Position numbers and translations under genes: made by a program. From assembly GCA_030635835.1 (NCBI GenBank), contig DAOVYB010000001.1, positions 1-42,762 on the forward strand: DNA of 42,762 bases. Direction: 5' to 3'. The DNA comes from Gammaproteobacteria bacterium (GTDB taxonomy: Bacteria > Pseudomonadota > Gammaproteobacteria > UBA6429). This document shows, in pieces, positions 7,172 to 15,481 of this stretch; the first letter of the stretch is position 1, and every line of letters starts with the position of its first letter. A model generated the notes under the pieces. That model was not told the DNA's origin, did not search any database, and saw nothing but the letters and a program-made list of their open reading frames with translations.

Positions 7172-8680
7172 TTATTTATATTTTTCTAATACCTCCTGCT
7201 CAGGATATAAAACATCAAGCGATATAGATTTTCCATCTGCTTGCACAATACGACAGTGCTGTCGGGATAATTCTCGTGGATGTTTAACACCACAGGAATG
7301 CGCAATTAACCCAATGCCGTATCGTATTTTTTCCACAAAGTTTTTAACACGTACAGACTTTTCTTCTATATTAAGCCCTTTTTGTAATTTTTTATCATGT
7401 GTCGTGATACCTGTTGGACAGGTATTTTTGTTACATTTTAAAGCCTGAATACAACCTAGAGAAAACATAAAACCACGTGCAGAAGTTATAAAGTCTGCAC
7501 CACTGCAAAGCGCCCAGGCCACCCCCGAAGGAGTAACCAGTTTACCGGATGCAATTATGCGAATGCGTTCACGTAAACCATAGCGTGTTAAAATATCCAC
7601 CACCATCGGTAACGATTCTTTAATAGGCAGCCCTACATCATCCATTAATGGCATCGGTGCGGCACCTGTTCCACCATCACAACTGTCGATGGTAATAAAA
7701 TCGGGTGCGCATTCAATGCCACACTTTTGTATTTCCTCGCACATTTCTTTTAACCAATCATCTGAACCGATCACCGCTTTAAAGCCGGTTGGCTTTCCTG
7801 TGATATCACGCACATGATGAATAAAATTCAATAACTCTTTCATATTACTGATTTCTGGATGCCGATTAGGAGAAATGGAATCTTTACCTGCTGCTATACC
7901 GCGAATTTTTGCTATCTCTGGTGTTACTTTATTCCCGGGTAAAATACCTCCCTTACCCGGCTTAGCACCCTGACTCATTTTAATTTCAAACATTTTAAGC
8001 TGCGGCAACTTTGCAATATCATTCAACTTCGTATCATCAAGCTTGCCATCATTCGTACGCACACCATATTTTGCTGTACCAACCTGAAATACTATATCGC
8101 AACCACCTTCAAGGTGATGAGCAGACAATCCTCCTTCACCTGTATTCATCCAGCAGCCTGCTAACTTTGCACCTTTCGACAATGCTCTAACAGCGGGTTT
8201 TGAAAGTGCGCCATAACTCATCCCTGAAATATTAATCACAGAATCGGCTTCATACGGCTGACGACAATATGGTCCTATGAGTACTGATGGAGACGAAGTC
8301 GCATGCTCATCCAAGGTAGGAAAAGGACAATTAATAAATAGAGGGGTACCAGCAGAGTTCAGATTTTTAGTTGATCCAAAGGCCATGGTGTTATCAATGC
8401 CTCGCGAGGACTTATTTACCCATTCTCGCTCTGCTCTGTTAAAAGGCATTTCTTCTCTGTCCATCGCGAAAAAATATTGTCTGAAGAATTCACCCAAAGT
8501 ACTAAAAAGGTAACGAAAACGACCAATGACAGGATAGTTACGACGAATCGCATCCCGGGTTTGTGAGATGTCGGTAATAAACAAGAACGCAATAAAAAGA
8601 ACAATAAGTCCCACCATAAAAATAAAAAGTGAGGATAAAAAATCTAAACTTTGACCAGTTAGCTCTGTTATCAGAGACAT
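7172..8680 (-). CDS. Membrane-anchored FMN-binding glutamate-synthase-domain protein
   Basis: A 502-residue member of the stand-alone glutamate synthase domain family (GltB central/FMN domain without the amidotransferase). An N-terminal membrane segment (about 14-37) precedes the soluble domain. FMN barrel signatures are visible: INISGMSYGALS, MNTGEGGLS, FEIKMSQGAKPGKGG, and ITIDSCDGGTGAAP. A cysteine group CIQALKCNKNTCPTGI near 418-433 would ligate a 3Fe-4S cluster. In full enzymes this domain forms glutamate from 2-oxoglutarate and ammonia; in short membrane-anchored versions the physiological reaction is not established. Transcribed alone, convergent with the methyltransferase. Confidence 0.87.
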   Translation of the reverse strand: MSLITELTGQSLDFLSSLFIFMVGLIVLFIAFLFITDISQTRDAIRRNYPVIGRFRYLFSTLGEFFRQYFFAMDREEMPFNRAEREWVNKSSRGIDNTMAFGSTKNLNSAGTPLFINCPFPTLDEHATSSPSVLIGPYCRQPYEADSVINISGMSYGALSKPAVRALSKGAKLAGCWMNTGEGGLSAHHLEGGCDIVFQVGTAKYGVRTNDGKLDDTKLNDIAKLPQLKMFEIKMSQGAKPGKGGILPGNKVTPEIAKIRGIAAGKDSISPNRHPEISNMKELLNFIHHVRDITGKPTGFKAVIGSDDWLKEMCEEIQKCGIECAPDFITIDSCDGGTGAAPMPLMDDVGLPIKESLPMVVDILTRYGLRERIRIIASGKLVTPSGVAWALCSGADFITSARGFMFSLGCIQALKCNKNTCPTGITTHDKKLQKGLNIEEKSVRVKNFVEKIRYGIGLIAHSCGVKHPRELSRQHCRIVQADGKSISLDVLYPEQEVLEKYK

Positions 8681-8966
8681 ATCATTACTCCATTAATTTA
8701 TTGTTCTCATGAATACTAAATACATGACAGTGGTAATTATTAATTAGTTCAATACTAAATATACCGTTTAATGAAGTATCAAATAATCCTACATATTGTA
8801 TTTTGTAATAATTACCCCATATAACGTATTTAGCTATCTGCCAATATATCCACCCTGGATTTAAGGTTAAATTGGAGCGGATATAAACAAACCTTGATAT
8901 TTTTTCGCTATAATAGCCGACCAAAATATTCATGATACACAGTACGATTTATGCAGGAGTTTTTAC

Positions 8967-9653
8967 ATGAGCGAATCAAATGAGATTAGCGCAGCCTTAT
9001 CTGGTGACGAACGCCAGGAGCTAGCCGAAAAATTAACCAGCTACCAGGATAAGCTAAAATCACTACCTGCAGACACACCTGATCTGGAACGTGCATTAAT
9101 TCAGCTGGATATCTCTGAGCTCCTGTTAGCCTTAGATCAAAAAGAAGAAGCATGGAATGAAGCACGTGCAATATTCGATATTTTTATGAAAAATGAACAA
9201 TGGCAACATGCCGTTGAAGCTTGCAATGTCATGTATCAAACTGAACAACCTGCTTCAATTGTTGCGTTAGGTCATGGTGTCTGGTTAGCGGTAACTTATC
9301 CGATTGAAGCGGATACTACTGTTGCTGTTTTAAATCATATTGTAGATGAAACACCAGCGGACTCCGATGGTGCCGCTGTAGCTGCCATGGTTGGATATTA
9401 TATTGCAGACATTCGTACAACAGATGAAAACCATGAAAGCATGACGTTTTTAGCAAAGACAATTTTAGGTAACGTTGCCAAGCGCCACAGCAATGTACAA
9501 ACACAAAAAGAAATGGATGCCTGGTTATTCAAACTTGAACTGAATGATCCGGCTATTTTTCTTCCAAGGCTATCCTTAGTGGTTAACTCGATTGTTGGAG
9601 AGAGCTGGTGGTTTGATCGTGATGATCTACGCTCGCGTCTACCAGTAAACTAA
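8967..9653 (+). CDS. Hypothetical cytoplasmic helical protein
   Basis: A 228-residue acidic protein of no family I recognise. It has no signal peptide or membrane segment and is largely predicted helical, with Leu/Ala-rich helices such as LERALIQLDISELLLALDQ and EEAWNEARAIFDIFM that look TPR-like, though no clean repeat emerges. A strong ribosome site (CAGGAG, about 8 nt upstream) and clean codon use indicate a real gene. A -10-like TATAAT lies about 55 nt upstream without a matching -35. It is separated from the next gene by an inverted-repeat element. Confidence 0.7.
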   Translation: MSESNEISAALSGDERQELAEKLTSYQDKLKSLPADTPDLERALIQLDISELLLALDQKEEAWNEARAIFDIFMKNEQWQHAVEACNVMYQTEQPASIVALGHGVWLAVTYPIEADTTVAVLNHIVDETPADSDGAAVAAMVGYYIADIRTTDENHESMTFLAKTILGNVAKRHSNVQTQKEMDAWLFKLELNDPAIFLPRLSLVVNSIVGESWWFDRDDLRSRLPVN

Positions 9654-9659
9654 AAACCA

Positions 9660-9785
9660 TTTCACAAATATTGAGAAGCGCGATAACGGCGTCAAAAACC
9701 GACTCAAAATGCTCATTTACTTCGTGTAAATTCCGCTTTTTCATCGATTTTTTCCTTGTTCTAGCACTTCTCAATATCCGTGAAA
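9660..9785. repeat. Conserved-core inverted-repeat element (9-kb copy, core on minus strand)
   Basis: 22-bp arms at 9660-9681 and 9764-9785 match at 19 of 22 positions. The 76-bp core 9683-9758, read on the minus strand, aligns without gaps to the core of the 13-kb element at about 57 of 76 bases (hand count). Shared blocks include ATGAAAAAG, TTTACA, AGTAAATGA, TTTTGAG and CGGTT. No open frame of note. Lies between two plus-strand genes. Confidence 0.85.
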
Positions 9786-9827
9786 AGATTTTATTGTTAA
9801 ATATAAAAGCATAATGAGATAAATATC

Positions 9828-10370
9828 ATGGGCAATCCTTTTCAAGACCAACTACTTAAAGCTGGCGTAGTGACTAAACAACAAGTCAAAAAAGCGCAAA
9901 AAGATTCCAGCAAAAAGAAAAAAGAGCAGCGTTCTAAAAAGGAAAAGGTTGTCGATGAGAGTAAGCTTAAGGTGCAACAGGCAGCTAAAGAAAAAGCAGA
10001 GCGTGATAAAGCGCTAAACCTTCGAAAAGAAGAGCAAGCTAAACAAAAAGCAGTGTCTGCGGAGATTGATCAACTCATTACTAAGAACTGTCTTAAACGA
10101 GATGAAGCCTGTGATCTTGTTTATAACTTTGAGCACCGTAAAAAAGTTAACCGCGTCTACGTTAATGCAGAAATGAGACAACAAATTATTAATGGGAAAT
10201 TAGGGCTTGCACGTATTGAAGGTCGTTATGAACTAGTACCTAAAATGATTGCAGAAAGAATTCAACAACGAAATGAAAAACGGGTTGTTTTATTTGAGCA
10301 TGAAGAGCAAGTCATTGATGAGAATGACCCGTATGCAGAATTTCAGGTTCCGGATGATTTAGTCTGGTAA
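9828..10370 (+). CDS. DUF2058 (YaiL-like) protein
   Basis: A 180-residue highly charged protein of the DUF2058 family (E. coli YaiL). The family N-terminus MGNPFQDQLLKAGVV is followed by a long Lys/Glu/Gln coiled region (about 20-85) and a compact C-terminal domain with NFEHRKKVNRVYVN, RQQIINGKLGLARI and YELVP. Family members are described as nucleic-acid-associated, but no function is established. Cytoplasmic. Single gene, ending close to the convergent HD-GYP gene. Confidence 0.87.
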   Translation: MGNPFQDQLLKAGVVTKQQVKKAQKDSSKKKKEQRSKKEKVVDESKLKVQQAAKEKAERDKALNLRKEEQAKQKAVSAEIDQLITKNCLKRDEACDLVYNFEHRKKVNRVYVNAEMRQQIINGKLGLARIEGRYELVPKMIAERIQQRNEKRVVLFEHEEQVIDENDPYAEFQVPDDLVW

Positions 10371-10409
10371 ATAACCACTCATATCATATTAATTAACCGC
10401 ATGTAATTT

Positions 10410-12428
10410 TTATACATGCTTATGCTTTTCATACACGTTCATTATTTCAGGTAATGCACGCTTAAACGCCTTAACCACAACCGGGTCAAAGTGTTTACCT
10501 GACTCTTCATCAATCAACTTGAGTGCTTTATCTACGGACCATGCATCTTTATAAGGTCGTCTGGAAGTTAAAGCATCAAACACATCAGCTAATGCAACAA
10601 TTCGTGCAGACAAAGGAATCTCCTTGCCTTTACGTTGATAGGGATAACCACTGCCATCATATTTTTCATGATGCCCTTCAGCGATTTCAATGCCTATCTT
10701 AAACATAGAGTAACCAGCTTTATTCACTTGAGATTCACAACGTCGTAGTACATCTGCTCCGATTACCGGATGTTTTCGCATTTCTACCCATTCATCATCC
10801 GTTAATTTTCCGAGTTTTAATAAAATACTGTCTTCTACACCGACTTTGCCAATATCATGCATTGGTGCAAAATGAAAAACATGGCGAGCATAACTACTTT
10901 TAAATTCCCCCTGATATATCCCCTCATCATAAAGCTCTTTTGCCAGAATATAAGAATACAAACTCATCCTGACAAGGTGATCACCTGTTTCAGGATCCCG
11001 ACTTTCAGCAAGTTTAGCTAAGCCTTCAACTGCAGAAACCACTAAACTTTCCATACCAATGGAACGATCAAAAGCATGACTTACCTGCGAAGTGATATTA
11101 TTCAGTAATTCTCTATGAGAGGTACGATAAGCATTCTCTGTATGTGTTGCAAAAACCAGTAAAGCCTGCTCTTCTCCACTAATGCAGAGAGGAAAAACAA
11201 TCATGGATTTCATATTCATTCGTACAAGGTTAATAAAAAAACTATCCTCGCCATTATATTTTTTAAGTTCTTCTTCTAAATTATCAAAACTCATTACCTT
11301 ATTTTCATTAAATACATCCTGTATAACAGGATGCTGAATTGAAACAACATCACCTTCACGTAATATCTGTTCCTCTTTGGAATAAATATGCCCTACAACC
11401 ATTTGTTGTTTTGACACATCCATTCTTAACATGGCGACCCAGTCAATGGGTAACAAACCATTAAATTCTTCGTAAACAAACTTAATGATCTCATCCAGAT
11501 TAGTCGCCTGATAAATTCGGTCTGTCAGACCAAATAAAGAATTGAGTCTTCCGGTAAGACGATTAAAACTATGTGTTAATTTTCCCAGTTCTTCGGTATC
11601 ACTGACTTCTATCTGGTGAGTCAGTTCTCCCTGCGCAACCCGCTGAAAAGCATTAACTGTTGCGGCCATTGGTTTAAATACTTTTTTATAGACAACCCAA
11701 AATATTGTGATAGCAATTAAAAGCGATAATATGATGGATATTCTATTTAACCAGGTAATTTGATTTAACTTCTGTTCCATCATATTACGAAAAGCGGCGG
11801 TTAGACTGGTAGCTGAATGCATCAGGTTATCTTCGTTATACAAAACGTACTGCGCAGCAGCTTCCAGACGCGGTTCTTTCAGGTTACTACCAAGTTCTTT
11901 ATTCAACCCCTGTTTAAATTTATTCCATGACTTAGAAGATTCTATCAATTCATTACGTGCTGTTTTATTCCAGGTGCAATAAATGGGATCATATTTAGCT
12001 GATATTTCAGGAATGTTTATTTTGTTTTTACGAACAGAAAGGATGTCATTTTGAAAAAGTTCAGGCGCTAGCTGACGCGCCTTAAAAGAGTCTATAATTT
12101 TGTCATAGCGTGAAATCAAACTCTGTAACTGTTTATGATAAAGTGCAACATCACGATAATAACTTGTATAATTTCTTGGTGCATTATCCGCATAAGCCGT
12201 ACTATGATTCACCAATAACTGACTGATTACTCTTAACTGACCAGAAAGGTTAAGAATAAGATAATCATGTTTCCTAAGTTCTAATAAATAAAGTGTTGTC
12301 GATACGATTGAAACGAGAACAATAAATTGAACGCCTAATGCTGTACCAATTTGAACTTTTAAAGATCGAAACAAAGTACACCCCAAAAATAATTTATGAA
12401 TAAAAGATAGACCTGCTATTTGCCGCAT
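10410..12428 (-). CDS. Membrane HD-GYP c-di-GMP phosphodiesterase with HAMP and GAF domains
   Basis: A 672-residue sensor-type phosphodiesterase. TM helices at about 27-50 and 226-250 bound a roughly 175-residue periplasmic sensor region. Its start LILNLSGQLRVISQLL resembles the helix of PilJ/NarX-type sensors. HAMP follows at about 250-300 and a GAF-like domain at about 305-450. The HD-GYP domain (about 462-660) has HDIGK (524-528) and HHEKYDGSGYP (586-596) intact, so hydrolysis of cyclic-di-GMP is expected. AGGAAC lies 5 nt before the ATG, fixing the start. It should lower c-di-GMP in response to an external cue and may oppose diguanylate cyclases elsewhere. Divergent from the 112-residue gene. 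Confidence 0.92.
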   Translation of the reverse strand: MRQIAGLSFIHKLFLGCTLFRSLKVQIGTALGVQFIVLVSIVSTTLYLLELRKHDYLILNLSGQLRVISQLLVNHSTAYADNAPRNYTSYYRDVALYHKQLQSLISRYDKIIDSFKARQLAPELFQNDILSVRKNKINIPEISAKYDPIYCTWNKTARNELIESSKSWNKFKQGLNKELGSNLKEPRLEAAAQYVLYNEDNLMHSATSLTAAFRNMMEQKLNQITWLNRISIILSLLIAITIFWVVYKKVFKPMAATVNAFQRVAQGELTHQIEVSDTEELGKLTHSFNRLTGRLNSLFGLTDRIYQATNLDEIIKFVYEEFNGLLPIDWVAMLRMDVSKQQMVVGHIYSKEEQILREGDVVSIQHPVIQDVFNENKVMSFDNLEEELKKYNGEDSFFINLVRMNMKSMIVFPLCISGEEQALLVFATHTENAYRTSHRELLNNITSQVSHAFDRSIGMESLVVSAVEGLAKLAESRDPETGDHLVRMSLYSYILAKELYDEGIYQGEFKSSYARHVFHFAPMHDIGKVGVEDSILLKLGKLTDDEWVEMRKHPVIGADVLRRCESQVNKAGYSMFKIGIEIAEGHHEKYDGSGYPYQRKGKEIPLSARIVALADVFDALTSRRPYKDAWSVDKALKLIDEESGKHFDPVVVKAFKRALPEIMNVYEKHKHV

Positions 12429-12615
12429 TGTTCCTGTTTATTACGAACGACTTATTTTTATCAAATAATAACCCACACTTCAAACGAGGCTTACACTTTA
12501 CTATAGTAAGAAAATATCCTACATACCATGATAAAAAATAACCTATTATCACTGCAAAATACACATTTTTGACTTAAAATTAGAGTATGACTATTGAAAT
12601 TTAATAGGGCATCAA

Positions 12616-12954
12616 ATGACAAGTTTTAAAATAACCAATGATGATGTAGCGGTTCGCGGATTACAGGAAAGCAATAAGACACCGGTAATCTCAGGACCGG
12701 TTTTGCCGGTAAAACCAAGCAACCCGGTTCAAAAATCACCAGAGAATCCAGCCCTAAAACCTGTACAAGCAGATAACAAAAACGTTCAATCACCGCATAC
12801 ACATCGTAGATTACATGACCGACGTAAAGCAGATAACCCGGTTTTACTCGATACCCGAAGTCAACATGACCGTCGTACTAAAACAGGAAGAAGTAGCAAT
12901 GCCGAGAGTACTGAGAAAATCCCGCCATTACATGGCATTGATGAAATAGTATAA
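12616..12954 (+). CDS. Small hypothetical protein with Arg/His-rich motif
   Basis: 112 residues, mostly Pro/Asn/Lys-rich and probably disordered. A basic central segment, RRLHDRRKADNPVLLDTRS followed by RRTKTGR, is the only conserved-looking part. Comparable RR..DRR...VLLDTRS stretches occur in small uncharacterised gammaproteobacterial proteins (recollection, not checked). No signal peptide or TM. It has a weak AGGG ribosome site and is divergent from the HD-GYP gene. Its 3' side abuts an inverted-repeat element. Function unknown; may bind nucleic acid given its charge. Confidence 0.6.
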   Translation: MTSFKITNDDVAVRGLQESNKTPVISGPVLPVKPSNPVQKSPENPALKPVQADNKNVQSPHTHRRLHDRRKADNPVLLDTRSQHDRRTKTGRSSNAESTEKIPPLHGIDEIV

Positions 12955-12974
12955 GGTTTATTTTAAATCTTTAT

Positions 12975-13118
12975 ATTGAGTCCTTGCACGAACTGTGAGA
13001 AGTTAAGGAGCAAGGCGAGAATCAACGAAAAAGGTGAGTTTACAATTAGTAAATGAACTTTTTGAGGCGGTTCTCAACGCAGCTATTTAGCTTCTCACAG
13101 TTCGTGCATGGACTCAAT
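12975..13118. repeat. Conserved-core inverted-repeat element (13-kb copy), overlapping the pirin stop codon
   Basis: 28-bp arms at 12975-13002 and 13091-13118 match at 27 of 28 positions. The outer part of each arm is ATTGAGTCC and the inner part is like TTGCACGAACTGTGAGAAG. The core 13011-13086 is homologous to the 9-kb element core. The right arm includes the last codon and stop of the minus-strand pirin gene (13114-13116), so the element edge forms coding sequence. No open frame inside. Confidence 0.88.
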
Positions 13119-13851
13119 CGACGAAGGGGCCGTATTGTTTAATGGGTTCTCCATGTGGTTTTCCCATACAAACCATAAAGTGACTTTTTTCTAGTGCCTG
13201 TATATCCAATGCATCAATACTTTCAAAAAAATAAGCTTCTCTTTGATTAACTATTTCTGTATTTACCTTCAGCTGACCATTAAGAAGATAAATAAACCCA
13301 CGAAAATCTTCGGGAACATTTTCCGTTAGCTTTGCTTCTGCATTTAAATTTACACTTAAATAACGCACAGGTGTTTTTAATTTAACCGGTGATTCATCAC
13401 CGACAATAACCCGTATACTGCCACCTTCAATTTCAACAAGTGGAATATTTTCTTCATCAACCTGTTGATAATCGGGCTCAATTGTTTTTAATTTTTTCGC
13501 AAGATTAATCCATAACTGAATACCATTACTCATTTCTTCAGAATCTGGCATTTCAGAATGCTCTAATCCCCGACCAGCAGTAAAACGTTGTGCACCACCT
13601 GAAGTCACGGTTGAATGATTACCCAGATTATCTTTATGTTCGATGCTGCCTGTAAACATATAGGTAATCGCTTCAAAACCACGATGAGGATGTGTTGGAA
13701 ATCCCCGTTCCGGTCCAAGGTTAAAATTATCCCATAAAACAAACGGATCATAATTCATCATTTTACTGCTTACCGGGAAGAGACGATTAACATCAACACC
13801 ATCACCTTCACTCATTTCAACAGCCGGTTTTATAAAAATATTATTTTCCAT
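13114..13851 (-). CDS. Pirin family protein (YhhW/YhaK-like bicupin)
   Basis: A 245-residue two-cupin protein. The N-terminal cupin carries FPTHPHRGFEAITYM (metal histidines near 54-57) and QRFTAGRGLEHSEMP (second His and Glu), the metal-site pattern of pirins with quercetinase activity such as E. coli YhhW. Natural substrate unknown; pirins are linked to redox or electrophile sensing. Its ATG overlaps the stop of the upstream GST gene by one base (TAATG), implying coupled translation. Its stop codon lies within the arm of an inverted-repeat element. Confidence 0.9.
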   Translation of the reverse strand: MENNIFIKPAVEMSEGDGVDVNRLFPVSSKMMNYDPFVLWDNFNLGPERGFPTHPHRGFEAITYMFTGSIEHKDNLGNHSTVTSGGAQRFTAGRGLEHSEMPDSEEMSNGIQLWINLAKKLKTIEPDYQQVDEENIPLVEIEGGSIRVIVGDESPVKLKTPVRYLSVNLNAEAKLTENVPEDFRGFIYLLNGQLKVNTEIVNQREAYFFESIDALDIQALEKSHFMVCMGKPHGEPIKQYGPFVD

Positions 13852-14858
13852 TAGATACTTTCTCTATTATGTTTTTGCATAAGATCCTGTTCGGGGCCAA
13901 TGGGGACTATACGAGTCGGATTGATCATATTATGACTAGAATAATAGTGGTATTTAATATGATCCATGAAGATTGTATCTGCTATACCCTGCCACTGGTA
14001 GAGCTCAAGCATAAAATTATATAAATTTGTATAGTCAAAAATACGTTTTTTATTACATTTGAAATGACCAACATAAACTGCATCAAACCGAATTAAGGTA
14101 ACAAATAAACGCCAGTCTGCTTCTGTTATTTTTTCACCGTTTAAATACCGATTCTTAGCTAATATAGCTTCAACCTGATCCAGGGCATAAAATAAATTGT
14201 TATATGCCAGTTCATATGTTTTTTGCGTTGTGGCAAAACCTGTTTTATAAACACCATTATTAATATTGTCATAAATTAATGCATTGATTTTATTAATTTC
14301 TGTTTGTTTATTTTCTGGATACAGATCGAGTATTTTTGCATCGTCATCATCAATTAAGTGATTAAAGGCACTGTTCAACATCCTGATAATTTCTGATGAC
14401 TCATTGTTCACAATCGTTTTTTGTTTTTTATCCCATAAAACAGGCACGGTGACTATTCCACTATAATCAGCCTGACCCATGGTATAAATTTTATACATAT
14501 GTGATTCGTTATAAAGTGTATCTCCCGTTGCATCTGGAAAATCACTTTTAAAATTCCAACCATCATCACTCATAAAAGGATGAACAACTGAAACACTAAT
14601 CATGTCATCAAGTTTTTTTAACTTTCTGAAAATTAATGTTCGATGTGCCCAGGGACAGGCATAGGAAACATAAAGATGATAACGATCTTTTTCTGCAGCA
14701 AAACCACCTTCTCCCGTTGGGCCTGGCTGACCATCTGGCGTAATCCAATGGCGAAATTGAGAATCTTTACGAACATATTCACCATCATTACTGACATCAT
14801 CAAACCAGTCTTCTTTTAACTGACCATTTATTAACAAACTCACTGTTCTTCCTTTCAA
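13851..14858 (-). CDS. Glutathionyl-hydroquinone reductase (YqjG/Ecm4-type GST)
   Basis: A 335-residue Xi-class glutathione transferase. The active-site motif CPWAHR begins at C68; this cysteine reduces glutathionyl-hydroquinones with glutathione. Surrounding family blocks are present: RYHLYVSYACPWAHRTL, SVVHPFMSDDGWNF, TVPVLWDKKQKTIVNNES and the C-terminal helical domain with ADWRLFVTLIRFD. Length fits YqjG (328). Sits between doxX and pirin in one minus-strand unit, with a one-base overlap to pirin. The context points to quinone or electrophile detoxification. Confidence 0.93.
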   Translation of the reverse strand: MKGRTVSLLINGQLKEDWFDDVSNDGEYVRKDSQFRHWITPDGQPGPTGEGGFAAEKDRYHLYVSYACPWAHRTLIFRKLKKLDDMISVSVVHPFMSDDGWNFKSDFPDATGDTLYNESHMYKIYTMGQADYSGIVTVPVLWDKKQKTIVNNESSEIIRMLNSAFNHLIDDDDAKILDLYPENKQTEINKINALIYDNINNGVYKTGFATTQKTYELAYNNLFYALDQVEAILAKNRYLNGEKITEADWRLFVTLIRFDAVYVGHFKCNKKRIFDYTNLYNFMLELYQWQGIADTIFMDHIKYHYYSSHNMINPTRIVPIGPEQDLMQKHNRESI

Positions 14859-14996
14859 AAATATAATTAACTACCCCTGCAAGTTCGCACTAAAACATGG
14901 TTTTTAGTACGGACCCGGTAAGCGAAAAATTTAAATCAAATCGCTTTCGCAAACTGCAGACATGTTCTGACTTTGCACGAATAATTTATCTATTTA

Positions 14997-15365
14997 CTAG
15001 CGATTCTCTAAACTAAATGCACCCGCGCCATGTTCGGCTAATAATAATAGACCGCCGGCAATGGCAAAGTTTTTCATAAACATGATCATTTGAATTTGCT
15101 CACCAAAATTACTGTGAAAAATAATCGCTGCAATAATGGTAAAACCGGCTAATGCATATGAAATATTACGCGTTTGCCAGCCCACAATTAACGCTAAACC
15201 ACCACCCAGTTCCAATATGATGACTAAAGGTAACAACATACCCGGAACCCCCATCGCATCCATATATCCCTGCGTGCCTGCATAGCCGGAAATTTTTGAA
15301 AATCCCGCTAAAACAAAAATATGTGCCAGTAATACTCTCGCCACGACGCTGCTATATTTATTCAT
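14997..15365 (-). CDS. DoxX family membrane protein (YqjF-like)
   Basis: 122 residues from the ATG at 15363-15365, which has AGGAGCAGGAAA just upstream; longer in-frame starts upstream lack a ribosome site and would run into the regulatory region. Four hydrophobic segments, with the DoxX-type start YSSVVARVLLAHIFVLAGFS and the conserved LELGGGLALIVGWQTR. It resembles E. coli YqjF, encoded next to YqjG. It is the first gene of the doxX-gst-pirin unit, 138 bp before gst. Inner membrane; biochemical role not established. Confidence 0.88.
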   Translation of the reverse strand: MNKYSSVVARVLLAHIFVLAGFSKISGYAGTQGYMDAMGVPGMLLPLVIILELGGGLALIVGWQTRNISYALAGFTIIAAIIFHSNFGEQIQMIMFMKNFAIAGGLLLLAEHGAGAFSLENR

Positions 15366-15421
15366 TTTCCTGCTCCTTTTCCCTTTTAATATTGATTTAA
15401 ATACATAATAGAGCAAATTAT

Positions 15422-15459
15422 TAGATGTAAAAGTACAATATTTAGCTGAAATACATCTA
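15422..15459. promoter_or_regulatory. Probable LysR operator between doxX and lysR
   Basis: TAGATGTA (15422-15429) is mirrored by TACATCTA (15452-15459), and a nested TGTA-aaag-TACA is at 15426-15437. Position between a LysR gene and its divergent neighbour, plus AT-rich dyads with T...A ends, fits LysR-type binding sites. Not tested. Confidence 0.5.
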
Positions 15460-15481
15460 GATAACTGATACATTGAAAGTT

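Noticed and set aside
7104..7448. 114-residue plus-strand open frame
   Set aside because: Antisense to the end of the glutamate-synthase-like gene and overlapping the arm of repeat copy B.
8685..8933. 82-residue minus-strand open frame in the intergenic region before 8967
   Set aside because: No ribosome site, no recognisable product, and it covers the probable promoter of the 8967 gene.
10399..10419. GCATGTA...TACATGC hairpin at the convergent 3' ends of the DUF2058 and HD-GYP genes
   Set aside because: Stem is only 7 bp and AT-rich with no T-run following; not convincing as a terminator.
14859..14996. Possible fourth arm-bearing element between doxX and gst
   Set aside because: Local dyads exist (for example around GTTTTTAGTAC), but the outer halves do not pair well and neither the shared arm motif nor the core is clear.
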